From Eubacteriaceae bacterium (lineage in GTDB: Bacteria; Bacillota; Clostridia; Lachnospirales; Lachnospiraceae): a stretch of DNA of 64,000 nucleotides. Below the pieces are notes generated by a model. That model did not search any database. It was given only the letters and a program-made list of their open reading frames with translations, and was not told the DNA's origin. How positions within the stretch are numbered: the stretch's first letter is position 1; the number at the start of each line of letters is the position of its first letter. The DNA lies in contig CAJSYQ010000016.1 in the NCBI GenBank assembly GCA_910574015.1, forward strand, positions 1-64,000, written 5' to 3'. The position numbers were made by a program, and so were the translations under genes. Shown piece by piece: positions 18,247 through 26,500 of this stretch.

Positions 18247-18261
18247 AGATGAAAAAAACAA
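18232..18261 (-). promoter_or_regulatory. Candidate agrA promoter embedded in the terminator hairpin
   Basis: Minus strand: TTGTTT (18256-18261), 18-bp spacer, perfect TATAAT (18232-18237). The -10 box forms part of the hairpin 5' arm, so transcripts starting here would lack that arm and leave the agrA RBS free. Confidence 0.5.
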
Positions 18262-18278
18262 GCCGCTTTCCGAATTCT

Positions 18279-18635
18279 TTAAGCATAATGATCTTTATTA
18301 AAATTGTTTATGTTCCGTTCTGCCAGAAAGGCTACTACCCGGCTGATAAAGTCAATATCATCCTCGCTGCATAGACGGAGATTGTCTATAATATTCAACG
18401 GTATGTTATTGGCATGTATATTTCCCAGCAAAAAATAATCCGGCGTTACCTCTAACTTTTCGCACAGATCCATTAAAAGATCGATACTCGGTTTCTCTCT
18501 GCCATTCTCTATGGCTGAGACGTGATTGTTTGAAACCTCAACTTCTTCTGCCAATTCATATTGTTTGATGTGCAATTCTTTTCTTCTGAGCTTGATCCTT
18601 CTCCCTATTTCAATAAAACGCTGGTCTCTTATCAT
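18279..18635 (-). CDS. XRE-family HTH regulator next to the agr locus
   Basis: A 118-residue regulator with an N-terminal Cro/CI-type helix-turn-helix (RIKLRRKELHIKQYELAEEVEVSNNHVSAIENGREKPS at about residues 12-50) and a short helical C-terminus (LCSEDDIDFISRVVAFLAERN) likely used for dimerisation. The start is preceded by AGGAAAGGG. It is transcribed toward agrA-agrC and divergently from agrD-agrB. Direct repeats and an inverted repeat lie in the shared intergenic region and are candidate operators. It may repress the agr locus; this is inferred from position only. Confidence 0.88.
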   Translation of the reverse strand: MIRDQRFIEIGRRIKLRRKELHIKQYELAEEVEVSNNHVSAIENGREKPSIDLLMDLCEKLEVTPDYFLLGNIHANNIPLNIIDNLRLCSEDDIDFISRVVAFLAERNINNFNKDHYA

Positions 18636-18739
18636 TGTGATGTCCCTTTCCTCATGTTCTGCTGCACATCTGATTAAATTTATTTTAAAAATATACTATC
18701 ATCTAACCAGACTAAACAGAAGAATGCTATACACAATTA

Positions 18740-18808
18740 TTCTGTAATACATTTGTTTTTATACATAAATTGCATTTAATTTCTGTAATACATTGCAAAA
18801 AATGTATT
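18740..18808. promoter_or_regulatory. Repeats in the xre/agrD intergenic region
   Basis: TTCTGTAATACATT occurs at 18740-18753 and 18781-18794, 41 bp apart (about four helical turns). The second copy overlaps an inverted repeat, AATACATT (18787-18794) and AATGTATT (18801-18808). The whole 304-bp gap 18636-18939 is AT-rich and holds only regulatory-looking DNA. Confidence 0.55.
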
Positions 18809-18862
18809 TTTTCCTATTTTTCGCCAAATTTCCACAAAATCATCCTGTTTGCGCCAGAGCGG

Positions 18863-18891
18863 TAGATTTTTTCAGTCTCCTGTTTTATAGT
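18863..18891 (+). promoter_or_regulatory. Candidate agrDB promoter
   Basis: TATAGT (18886-18891) with a weak -35 TAGATT (18863-18868) at 17-bp spacing. Two TCCTGTTT copies (18843-18850 and 18878-18885) flank the -35. A poor -35 is typical of activator-dependent promoters. Confidence 0.4.
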
Positions 18892-18939
18892 ATGCACATA
18901 CAGTATTTAATGTTTAATACACAAGAAGGGAGGATTTCC

Positions 18940-19092
18940 ATGAAACAGAAAAAACAGGGCAGATCTTTTGCAGGGACTGTGGTAAACCTGCTCAATACCT
19001 CGCTCATGGTTGACGCAAATACAACCACCTGCGTTGGATTTTATCAGCCGGAAGCGCCAAAAGAATTATCCCGCTTCAAGAAGAGTAAATGA
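18940..19092 (+). CDS. agrD: AgrD-like cyclic autoinducer prepeptide
   Basis: A 50-residue prepeptide with the AgrD layout: an amphipathic basic N-terminal leader (MKQKKQGRSF...LLNTSLM), a short central segment ANTTTCVGFY and a charged C-terminal recognition tail QPEAPKELSRFKK. The PKEL in the tail matches staphylococcal AgrD. The ring-forming cysteine is C31; a five-residue thiolactone C-V-G-F-Y ending at Y35 is the simplest prediction, with TTT or more as exocyclic tail. AGGGAGG precedes the ATG at good distance. The stop overlaps the agrB start (ATGA), so the two are translationally coupled. Confidence 0.92.
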   Translation: MKQKKQGRSFAGTVVNLLNTSLMVDANTTTCVGFYQPEAPKELSRFKKSK

Positions 19093-19676
19093 TGCGGGCG
19101 GCTGCAGGATATATTACGGGATGGCTTATCCGGCACAGCGCCATTACGGAAGAAGATCGCTCTCTGTATGAGTATGCCATATGCAGTCTGATCTTAACAA
19201 TATCACCACTGATCATCGTGATAACTGGCGGCTGTATCATGGCACTGGTGAAGGAAAGCATCCTCTTTATCCTGCCTTTTATGGTGATACGGAAATACAG
19301 CGGCGGACTTCATCTGAAACATGCCTGGGCTTGTCTGCTCAGTTCCTGCATTGTGCTGTGCCTCTGCATCTATGTCACAGCCAGGATCCCTTGCAACGGC
19401 ATAGTCAGCCTCCTTATGCTGGCGGCAGTGATAAGCCTGGGAATCTGCAGTCCTGTAGACTCGGAAAACCGGCAGTTAGATCCTCAGGAAAAGAAGAAAT
19501 ATAAAAAAATCACCATATGGATCGCCATGGCATTTTTTGCCATTTACGTGCTGCTCCTTTTGCTCCGGCTGGACTACTATGCAAAATGGATCGCCGCCGG
19601 ACTGATCCTTCCGGCTGTTTCACAGATACCTGTGGCTCTTAAAAGAATATCCGGCAAATATAGGGAGAGAAACTGA
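19089..19676 (+). CDS. agrB: AgrB-like peptide-processing membrane endopeptidase
   Basis: A 195-residue membrane cysteine endopeptidase of the accessory gene regulator B family. The signature RKYSGGLHLKHAWAC gives the catalytic pair H75 and C82, and is followed by four or five hydrophobic helices. AgrB removes the C-terminal tail of AgrD and forms the thiolactone. It overlaps agrD by 4 bp. The 3' end of the gene lies in the left arm of a 17-bp hairpin terminator. Here agrD precedes agrB, the reverse of the staphylococcal order. Confidence 0.95.
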   Translation: MMRAAAGYITGWLIRHSAITEEDRSLYEYAICSLILTISPLIIVITGGCIMALVKESILFILPFMVIRKYSGGLHLKHAWACLLSSCIVLCLCIYVTARIPCNGIVSLLMLAAVISLGICSPVDSENRQLDPQEKKKYKKITIWIAMAFFAIYVLLLLLRLDYYAKWIAAGLILPAVSQIPVALKRISGKYRERN

Positions 19677-19700
19677 CACTACTGTTTCTCTCCCTATATT
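19657..19700 (+). terminator. 17-bp hairpin at the end of agrB
   Basis: Perfect arms at 19657-19673 and 19684-19700 with a 10-nt loop; the left arm includes the agrB stop region. There is no long T run (TTATTCGTT follows), but the stem is very strong and probably separates agrDB from the next operon. Confidence 0.7.
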
Positions 19701-19702
19701 AT

Positions 19703-19835
19703 TCGTTATAAAGAAGGTCGTTTTCAAAATGTGAAACTCGTTTACAAAACAGGAAGGTCGGGTTACATTCGAGCCTCGTTATAAGGACATGTGCGTTAAA
19801 AGTACCAAAACTCAATTAAAAACGTCGTTTCATGC
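19703..19835 (+). promoter_or_regulatory. TCGTT repeat cluster, candidate AgrA (LytTR) operator array
   Basis: TCGTTTTCAAAA (19718-19729) and TCGTTTACAAAA (19738-19749) match at 11 of 12 positions and are exactly 20 bp apart. Related TCGTT or GCGTT cores follow at 19703, 19776, 19793 and 19825, and TCGGGTTACA at 19758 keeps the 20-bp phase. LytTR proteins bind direct repeats with this kind of spacing. Confidence 0.5.
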
Positions 19836-19843
19836 AGATTCTA

Positions 19844-19871
19844 TTGATTTGCCAGTGCGGTATGCTATACT
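19844..19871 (+). promoter_or_regulatory. Promoter of the secreted-protein/ABC operon
   Basis: TTGATT (19844-19849), 16-bp spacer, TATACT (19866-19871). The leader to the start at 19938 is about 60 nt. The repeat cluster ends about 10-20 bp upstream of the -35. Confidence 0.6.
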
Positions 19872-19937
19872 GGAGAGGAACATGAATACTGTATGAAACA
19901 TTTTAACAAACGAATTACAATCGAGGGAGAGATATCT

Positions 19938-20336
19938 ATGTTAGAGAAGAGAAAATCAAAGAAATCAAAGCTCTTATGTATGCTGTTTGTGATAACAGCA
20001 ATACTTGCCGGATCCGCCACTGCTTATGCCAGAACTGTCACTGATACTGGAAAGACACTTCGAGGCTGGACTTACACGTTCAGTGGTACCTATAATAGCA
20101 GTGACGGAAAAACATCCGGTTATACAAAGGCAAGTTTCGCTAAACATGCTGGTTGTTATACCGAAATCAAAGCCTATGTAATTACCCGCGAAAAACCATA
20201 TGTATATGGAAAAAATGATGATAATTATGTTTCACGCACTGGTTTTTCCCCTAAAAACTCCAAAAATATTCGAATAAAACATGGAGCATACAGCAAAAAA
20301 GGGGCAGCTTATGCAGGAGGGCATACAATCTATTAA
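19938..20336 (+). CDS. Secreted basic protein, candidate bacteriocin (lactococcin 972-like context)
   Basis: A 132-residue precursor. Residues 1-31 form a signal peptide: MLEKRKSKKSK, a hydrophobic core, then ATAYA before Arg32. The predicted mature protein has 101 residues, is basic, and is rich in Tyr, Gly, Lys and Ser (GWTYTFSGTYNSSDG, GYTKASFAKHAG) with a single Cys at position 73. The start at 19938 has GAGGGAGAG upstream. The order secreted peptide - membrane proteins - ABC ATPase resembles lactococcin 972 operons, where the membrane proteins confer immunity; I see only loose resemblance in the peptide itself. It could instead be another secreted effector. Confidence 0.6.
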   Translation: MLEKRKSKKSKLLCMLFVITAILAGSATAYARTVTDTGKTLRGWTYTFSGTYNSSDGKTSGYTKASFAKHAGCYTEIKAYVITREKPYVYGKNDDNYVSRTGFSPKNSKNIRIKHGAYSKKGAAYAGGHTIY

Positions 20337-20341
20337 ATTTT

Positions 20342-20371
20342 ATCAGCAGAGATTATTAAATCTCTGCTGAT
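20342..20371 (+). terminator. Intra-operon hairpin after the secreted-protein gene
   Basis: ATCAGCAGAGATT (20342-20354) and AATCTCTGCTGAT (20359-20371) form a 13-bp stem with a 4-nt loop, six bases after the stop. No clear T run follows. It probably acts as a partial terminator or 3' stabiliser, giving more of the peptide than of the transporter. Confidence 0.65.
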
Positions 20372-20413
20372 ATCTAAAAACATAACTACCCCAAAAAAGA
20401 AAGAGAGAAATTT

Positions 20414-21571
20414 ATGTTTGTTTTTTTATTCGGACTGTCATTGAGGATGTTAATGGACTGGAAACGGGAAATAGCTCTCATCATGCTGGGTATCATTATT
20501 TCTTCCTGTGCCGTTATAAAATTTACTGACAATATTACAAACTTCCAGCATTATTATTATGATACCAAAGGAACCCGGGAAGAAAGAGTATTTTATGAAA
20601 ACCGGGTGCATTTTTCTTTTACTAATTCTGAAAAGCTGGATCAGGTGATCAAAAAGCTGAAAGAGCAGAACGGTATCTGCAATGTTATTCTGAAGGGAAA
20701 TGTAGAAATCATTCCGGAACATGATTTTGCCGTAGCCTCTTACAGCTCTATTCCGATGCTGACAGAACATGACAACTCCATCGGAACTACCCCGGCGCAA
20801 GTTGAGGATGGTACTATCGTATTATCATATGGTTCGCTCTGCAGCCTGGAGGGGAGCAGGACTCCGGATCCGGGAGACGGAATTATCGTTACCTATGGAG
20901 AAGAACCCCCGAAATCGAGCTATACCGTGTTCTATTCCTGCAATGAGTTATTTCCAATGGCGGGCAGCTCCTATCGTATCGTAGCAGAGAATTTTAATTT
21001 CGAAGAAAACCTTCTCTCACAAAATGATTTTATGGAGCTGGACAGAGCAGGCAGACTATCTGATGTAGAACTGATCTATATCTATAACGACGATTTCAGC
21101 GGTACACAGATGGCACAGGCAGAAGAGCTGATCCGTTCCGTCAAACCATATGAAAGTACTTACAGGGAACAGCCCGATAATACCCTGAGCGTTTCTGATT
21201 ATCTGGATTTCATGAGCAATCTGATCCTTGGCGTGATCCTTGCTGTACTAAATGCATTGTTCATTTATCAGTCCGTATTGAAACGTAGAATCCCCTCATA
21301 TGCCGTACTTAAGTTATTGGGGTTAAAAAATTTCCAGCTCAGGGCTGTAATCCTCCTGGAAATGCTACTCCTGTTTTCTTGTTCATTTATTGTGTCAATC
21401 GTACTATTCCTTCTGTACTGCAGCGCATCTGGACAATTGATCTACAATCTGCGCTATTCCATTGGATACAGCTTTGGACTGCTTCTTCTGATCTATGTCC
21501 TGTTATCCCTGATCATGACAATCAGACTGGTAAAAAAGCAGCCCTTCGAAGCATATTCTGCCAATAAATAA
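20414..21571 (+). CDS. FtsX-like ABC permease, first of a pair
   Basis: A 385-residue membrane protein. One N-terminal helix (about residues 19-38) is followed by a roughly 230-residue extracytoplasmic domain and three C-terminal helices (LILGVILAVLNALFIYQ, a long central helix and GLLLLIYVLLSLIMTI). This is the FtsX/MacB half-transporter topology. VLKLLGLKNFQ after the second helix is a typical coupling segment. It precedes a second FtsX-like gene by 13 bp and an ABC ATPase, so the two permeases may form a heterodimer. Probable role: export of, or immunity to, the secreted protein at 19938. Confidence 0.78.
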   Translation: MFVFLFGLSLRMLMDWKREIALIMLGIIISSCAVIKFTDNITNFQHYYYDTKGTREERVFYENRVHFSFTNSEKLDQVIKKLKEQNGICNVILKGNVEIIPEHDFAVASYSSIPMLTEHDNSIGTTPAQVEDGTIVLSYGSLCSLEGSRTPDPGDGIIVTYGEEPPKSSYTVFYSCNELFPMAGSSYRIVAENFNFEENLLSQNDFMELDRAGRLSDVELIYIYNDDFSGTQMAQAEELIRSVKPYESTYREQPDNTLSVSDYLDFMSNLILGVILAVLNALFIYQSVLKRRIPSYAVLKLLGLKNFQLRAVILLEMLLLFSCSFIVSIVLFLLYCSASGQLIYNLRYSIGYSFGLLLLIYVLLSLIMTIRLVKKQPFEAYSANK

Positions 21572-21584
21572 AGGAGATCACGAC

Positions 21585-22778
21585 ATGCTATTACATAGAA
21601 AGCTCTGGGCGAGAGAATATCTGTCCTGCATAATGAGTAATGTGTTTATCATAATACAAATCGGTCTTGGATTATTTCTGATCAATCATCAGATCAGTGC
21701 TGCTATATTGCAGATACAACATCTAAATAGTATCGCAGAAGCAGATGCCGACACCTATTTATATCAGTATGCTATGGCCGCCTGTGGACTCTTTGATATG
21801 GAGAACGGGGACTATCCGGCAGCATGTGAAAAGATCCGCTCCCTTCCGGGAATTGATGGATTAGGAGAAATTTTTAACACCTCCATTACCGTTGAAAACG
21901 ACTCCATACAATATCCCGAAGATATATTTGAAATCAGTGCCATGGATTCCATCTCCACCGCAGCGGTTACTTATAATATAAAGGAAGGCCGATGGCTGAA
22001 TGAGAATGACCGGGACGGAGAAATCATTCCTGCCGTTCTGGGCGGCACTATAGCCAATCGATACCAGATCGGCGACATGATAACTATTGATCTGAATACA
22101 GGTTCTGTCTATAAAATTCAAGTGGTGGGAAAACTGGCTGATCACTGCAACAGGCTCGATCTATCGGGATTAATGGCAGAACAAAATATGTATTCCTTTA
22201 TGGTAGAATGCCAAAATACCATTTTTGTAAACCACACGAAAATTTTCAACATGGTAAAAAGAGAGGGATTCGGGCATTCCACTGCCCACTGCATCGTTAA
22301 GCTAAATAAGAACGCGGACAAAAAATTCCTGTCTCAGTACGGAAAGCTTGTGTCCTTTGATGAGATGAAGCAGGAGACGTCCGCCGACATTTCCAAGTTT
22401 ATTAAGGAGGCTGCCGTAGAGGGTGTAGTCTGGACAGTCGTGATCATCTTCGGGATCATCGCCACTGGTTACCTCATCAATAAGCGGAGGAGATATGTCT
22501 GGGGCATTTATCTGCTGCTGGGCATAACGCCAAATAAACTGCTGGGGGTCACTATGCTAAATAGCGGGATCACGTATGTGATAGGAATTATCACATCACT
22601 GGCTGTATACCAATGGTACTCTCAAAGAGAAGAAATGGTCTCCGGGACAGTCATCCATCCATACCATATCATCACCGGCCTGATCTTCTTTGCCATTATG
22701 ATGGCAGTCAGCCTGCTCAACAGCCTGTACATATTGAAAATACAACCAAAAGAAATAGTAACACAGACAAAGGAGTGA
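21585..22778 (+). CDS. FtsX-like ABC permease, second of a pair
   Basis: A 397-residue protein with the same layout as its upstream neighbour but little obvious sequence identity: an N-terminal helix (FIIIQIGLGLFLI), a large extracytoplasmic domain (about residues 40-285), then three helices starting at VWTVVIIFGIIATGYLI. The coupling segment is IYLLLGITPNKLLGV. AAGGAG precedes the start and the ATPase gene follows 4 bp after the stop. A heterodimeric MacB-like transporter with two distinct half-permeases is the simplest reading. Confidence 0.78.
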   Translation: MLLHRKLWAREYLSCIMSNVFIIIQIGLGLFLINHQISAAILQIQHLNSIAEADADTYLYQYAMAACGLFDMENGDYPAACEKIRSLPGIDGLGEIFNTSITVENDSIQYPEDIFEISAMDSISTAAVTYNIKEGRWLNENDRDGEIIPAVLGGTIANRYQIGDMITIDLNTGSVYKIQVVGKLADHCNRLDLSGLMAEQNMYSFMVECQNTIFVNHTKIFNMVKREGFGHSTAHCIVKLNKNADKKFLSQYGKLVSFDEMKQETSADISKFIKEAAVEGVVWTVVIIFGIIATGYLINKRRRYVWGIYLLLGITPNKLLGVTMLNSGITYVIGIITSLAVYQWYSQREEMVSGTVIHPYHIITGLIFFAIMMAVSLLNSLYILKIQPKEIVTQTKE

Positions 22779-22782
22779 GAAG

Positions 22783-23454
22783 ATGAGTATTCTGGAAGCA
22801 AAGGGAATCGAAAAAATCTACAATCAGGGAAAAAGCAGCGAAGTCCGGGCACTGAAACAGGTGGATCTTGATATCGGCCAGGGAGAGTGGATCTCCATTA
22901 TGGGTAAATCAGGATCGGGAAAATCAACCCTCCTTCACATTTTGGGACTAGTGGATAAATACACATCCGGCTCTCTTATCTTTGACGGACAATGTGTCGA
23001 TCAGCTGGGACAGAATAAGGTGGCAGATATCCGGATGAAAAAAGTGGGGTTCGTCCTTCAGGACTTTGGCCTGATCTGGAATATGAACGTCTTTGATAAC
23101 ATCGCGGCCCCGCTGTATCTGTCCAAGACAAAGAAGAACAAGGTGAAAGAGCTTGTACATAAGGCAGCAGAAGAACTGGAGATTGGGGACCTTCTGAAAA
23201 AGAAGGCAAAAGAACTATCCGGCGGACAGTGTCAGCGGGCGGCCATCGCAAGAGCCCTTGTAAATGACCCAAAGGTAATCCTTGCCGATGAACCAACAGG
23301 CGCCCTGGATAAAGAAAACGCAGCAAATATCATGGATATATTTGCAAGGATCAAAGAGAAGGGCACTACTATCGTGATGGTGACCCATGACAAAGAAATC
23401 TCACAGCGGGCGGACCGGGAAATAACAATATCTGACGGAAGAATTATGGGATAA
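22783..23454 (+). CDS. ABC transporter ATPase (LolD/MacB/FtsE type)
   Basis: A complete 223-residue nucleotide-binding subunit: Walker A GKSGSGKST (41-49), Q-loop glutamine Q93 in LQDFG, signature LSGGQ (145-149), Walker B VILADEP (165-171) and the H-loop MVTHD. The sequence groups with ATPases that power FtsX-type permeases, such as peptide export, bacitracin-resistance and lactococcin 972-associated transporters. It is the last gene of the cassette and is followed by a strong bidirectional hairpin terminator. Confidence 0.95.
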   Translation: MSILEAKGIEKIYNQGKSSEVRALKQVDLDIGQGEWISIMGKSGSGKSTLLHILGLVDKYTSGSLIFDGQCVDQLGQNKVADIRMKKVGFVLQDFGLIWNMNVFDNIAAPLYLSKTKKNKVKELVHKAAEELEIGDLLKKKAKELSGGQCQRAAIARALVNDPKVILADEPTGALDKENAANIMDIFARIKEKGTTIVMVTHDKEISQRADREITISDGRIMG

Positions 23455-23457
23455 AAA

Positions 23458-23493
23458 CCGGGGCAGCGATGGCAAAATCCATCGCTGCCCCGG
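23458..23493. terminator. Bidirectional terminator between convergent operons
   Basis: CCGGGGCAGCGATGG (23458-23472) pairs with CCATCGCTGCCCCGG (23479-23493), a 15-bp perfect stem. On the minus strand it is followed by TTTTTAT. It separates the ABC cassette from the Ig-like protein gene. Confidence 0.88.
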
Positions 23494-23543
23494 CGCAATC
23501 TTTACAAGAAACTAAAACCGATTACCAGTTATTCATTTTTTAC

Positions 23544-26500
23544 TTAAGGAGCAGCAGCAGGGACTTTCACCTTCATCTCCAGAGCCTTTTCTTTTTCTGT
23601 TGGTTTTACAATAACTACTGTTTCTTGACCAATTGTTGCGCCGGTAGTCTGTTTTACCTTAAATTCATGCAAGTGCCCAACCGCAGTTTCTTTAGTAACT
23701 GTTGCCACACTTTTGTCCTTTGCATATACAGAATACAATGCCCCAGCAGCTATCTGATCCCCATACTGATCAATTCCTTTAATTGAGTATGTAACATCAG
23801 GGCTCTCAAGATCCTGCACCTCAGTTAGATCAACATCAGCTCCTGAACTAGTCTTCTGAATCTTATATGTCCCCGATTTAATCACAGGATTCTTACTGCT
23901 TACGGGAATAGCCAGACTTCCTTTCCGGATGCCCCCGGGTTCATAGCTGAGTTCTACCATTATGATGCCGGTATCTGCCGTTCCCTCAAATTGGGCTTTC
24001 ATCAAACCATCTTTTATGGATACCGCGATATTTGATCCAGATACCGACCACCCAAGTTCTCCAGGCAGAATTCCATAACCGTTAGGACCACTAGGTTTTG
24101 CAATTTCTAAACCATCCTTATCATATAATTTGTAGTCTAACTGCCACTCCGCCTGCGAATTCCCCGGATCGCTGTTAGTTATCATTATGTAGTCGACATC
24201 TGAAATTGTTTTCTGATTACCGGTGCCCTTATCAACTATGGTTTCACAAATTTGTATACTTTGAGCCAGATCCTTTACATTGCCCACTTTCAGGGTATAA
24301 CTGGCATGAACTAATTTGGATATGTCAGCAGGAGTGCTTGGGATTGGACTACCTGCCTTTGTAATATATGCAAACACTGTATATGTTCCAGCGCTTAGGC
24401 TTGGCCTAAGTTCAATATTAGAAGGATTAGTCAAGTCCACATCTGCGCTATGATCCATACCATCTTTATCAAATACTTTATAGGTCACAGATGGTGAAGC
24501 AGCCCCCCACTCGTCTCCATACTGATCCAATACAGTAACCTTCTGTGTGTAGTTTGCTTCTGACATAGCAACTATTGAACTTTCCTCAAATACCAGCTTA
24601 GACGGAGTACGTTCTGGTCTTAAATAAACGCTAACTGTGTTGCAACTAAAACCTTCAACCCCAGAATTCGCAAAGGAAAATTTAAAGATTTGTGAATTCG
24701 GTTTGGTTGGAGCATTTGGAGCGTTCTTGTTGCACTGAAGCGCAACTGCCTCTACAATATCTCCACGCACAAGCGCGTCTCCACTTAAATCAACAGGGTT
24801 AATTGAGATGTATTCACTAGAAATATTTTGAATGCCTCCTGAATTATTATCCTTTAATGCTCCATTCACGATTGCCTCAGGCAGATAGTCCTCCCAGTCG
24901 TCAAACTTCACAGTAATTTTATTCTTATACTGATCCTTGAATGACACTGGGATTATTACTTTTTCCGTATTCTCTTGAACGAGCTCCCATGATTTTCCGT
25001 CCGCTCTGGCTGTATCAATCATTACTGTTTTCACTGTGGCAGTATCATATACCTCCTCTAAAATGGTCTCCGAAATATTTTCATATTTTAGGGTAATGGT
25101 GATTTTTCCCGGACTCTGCCCAGTTACCGCCAATATGCCCTCTTCTGCACTGATATCAGACACCTTTCCAATGCCTCCTGCGGAGACCTCCACATCCAGT
25201 CCTCCTTCCGCGATATTGGTGATATTTTCCCCATACCGGTTCAGAAGCCGATAGGACGTCTTAACCTCTTTAAAACAGCAGATCGTCTCTTCAAAGGCAT
25301 CCACCTTGATCTTATCCACCAGCGGCATCGGTGACGATAGATAGGTTACCGCATTAGAGGTACCAATCTTCTGTCCATCCTCCATACAATATACGATAAA
25401 GTGGATGGGATCGTCTTTACTGTCCGCCTTTGCTGTAACACTGACATAGATTTCCTCACTGCCATCCTCTGCGTCTGAGAACTGGATCTTCTCGATCCTC
25501 TCTGCGCTCCTATCGTCCAGCGCCTCATAGGTCAGATCCTTAGCTGTGATCCCCGTTCCAATTGGATCCAGTGTGATCTTCGCCTGGCTCTCCTGCATAT
25601 TGTAACCGGATGCCAGCTCTCCCACTGTGATCCTCTTCAAAGCGGTGGGCCGGATTGTGATGGTAATATCCCTACGCTGGCTGTCGTCGGACGCCAGATA
25701 GACGGTAATGGTTACCACGCCCTTTTTCCTGGCCCTGACAGTGACAGCCTTATCCGAATCGCAGATATTTGTATCCTTGCTGTTGGATCCCTCCGTATTT
25801 ACGAACTCAATAATACCAGAACTATCATTGATGGAATACACTACCCTGGAATTAGCCGGACTTCCAAAACGATCCAGAAGCTCCGCACTCAGCGTAAATA
25901 CATTTAATTTTTCATCCGTTGTAAGAGCGAACTGGGGGGCCTCGCTGTCTCCCGAATTCGCCATGTCCTTTGACTCTGCAATGACTCTGTCGATCTTAGC
26001 GGCCTTTCCCACTCCTTCCGGATCCACCAGTACAGTGGTAAATTCACCGCTGACTCCCAGTTTTTTGCTGCTCAGGGTAATCACAACCCTCTTACCTTCT
26101 GCCAGCATAGCGATGGCACCAGTAATCTTCACACAGTCTTTTCCCTCTACCACGCTGACCTCCAGCGGCATGCCGCTCTCCGTCTCCGCCGTGGCTTTCA
26201 GGTCATCTATCCTGTAGTTTCTCAGCTCCTCGCCATACTGGTCAGCCACCCGGAAATACACCATAACCTCATCCTGCCCCGCCGGGATTTCCTCTGTCCG
26301 ACAGATAAATTTATCCGGGACACTGGCAGATTTGATTACCGTTTTCCTATTATTGGAAAGAGAATTCCCAACATAATCCGTCAGTCCTGCCATCTCAAGA
26401 TCGTATGTACCCTCCTTTAATGCGGCAGCACTTGTCAGGATCAGACTCTGTCCGTCCTCCGAAAGAACCGAAGTCATACGGACCGGTACGTCCTCTGCAT

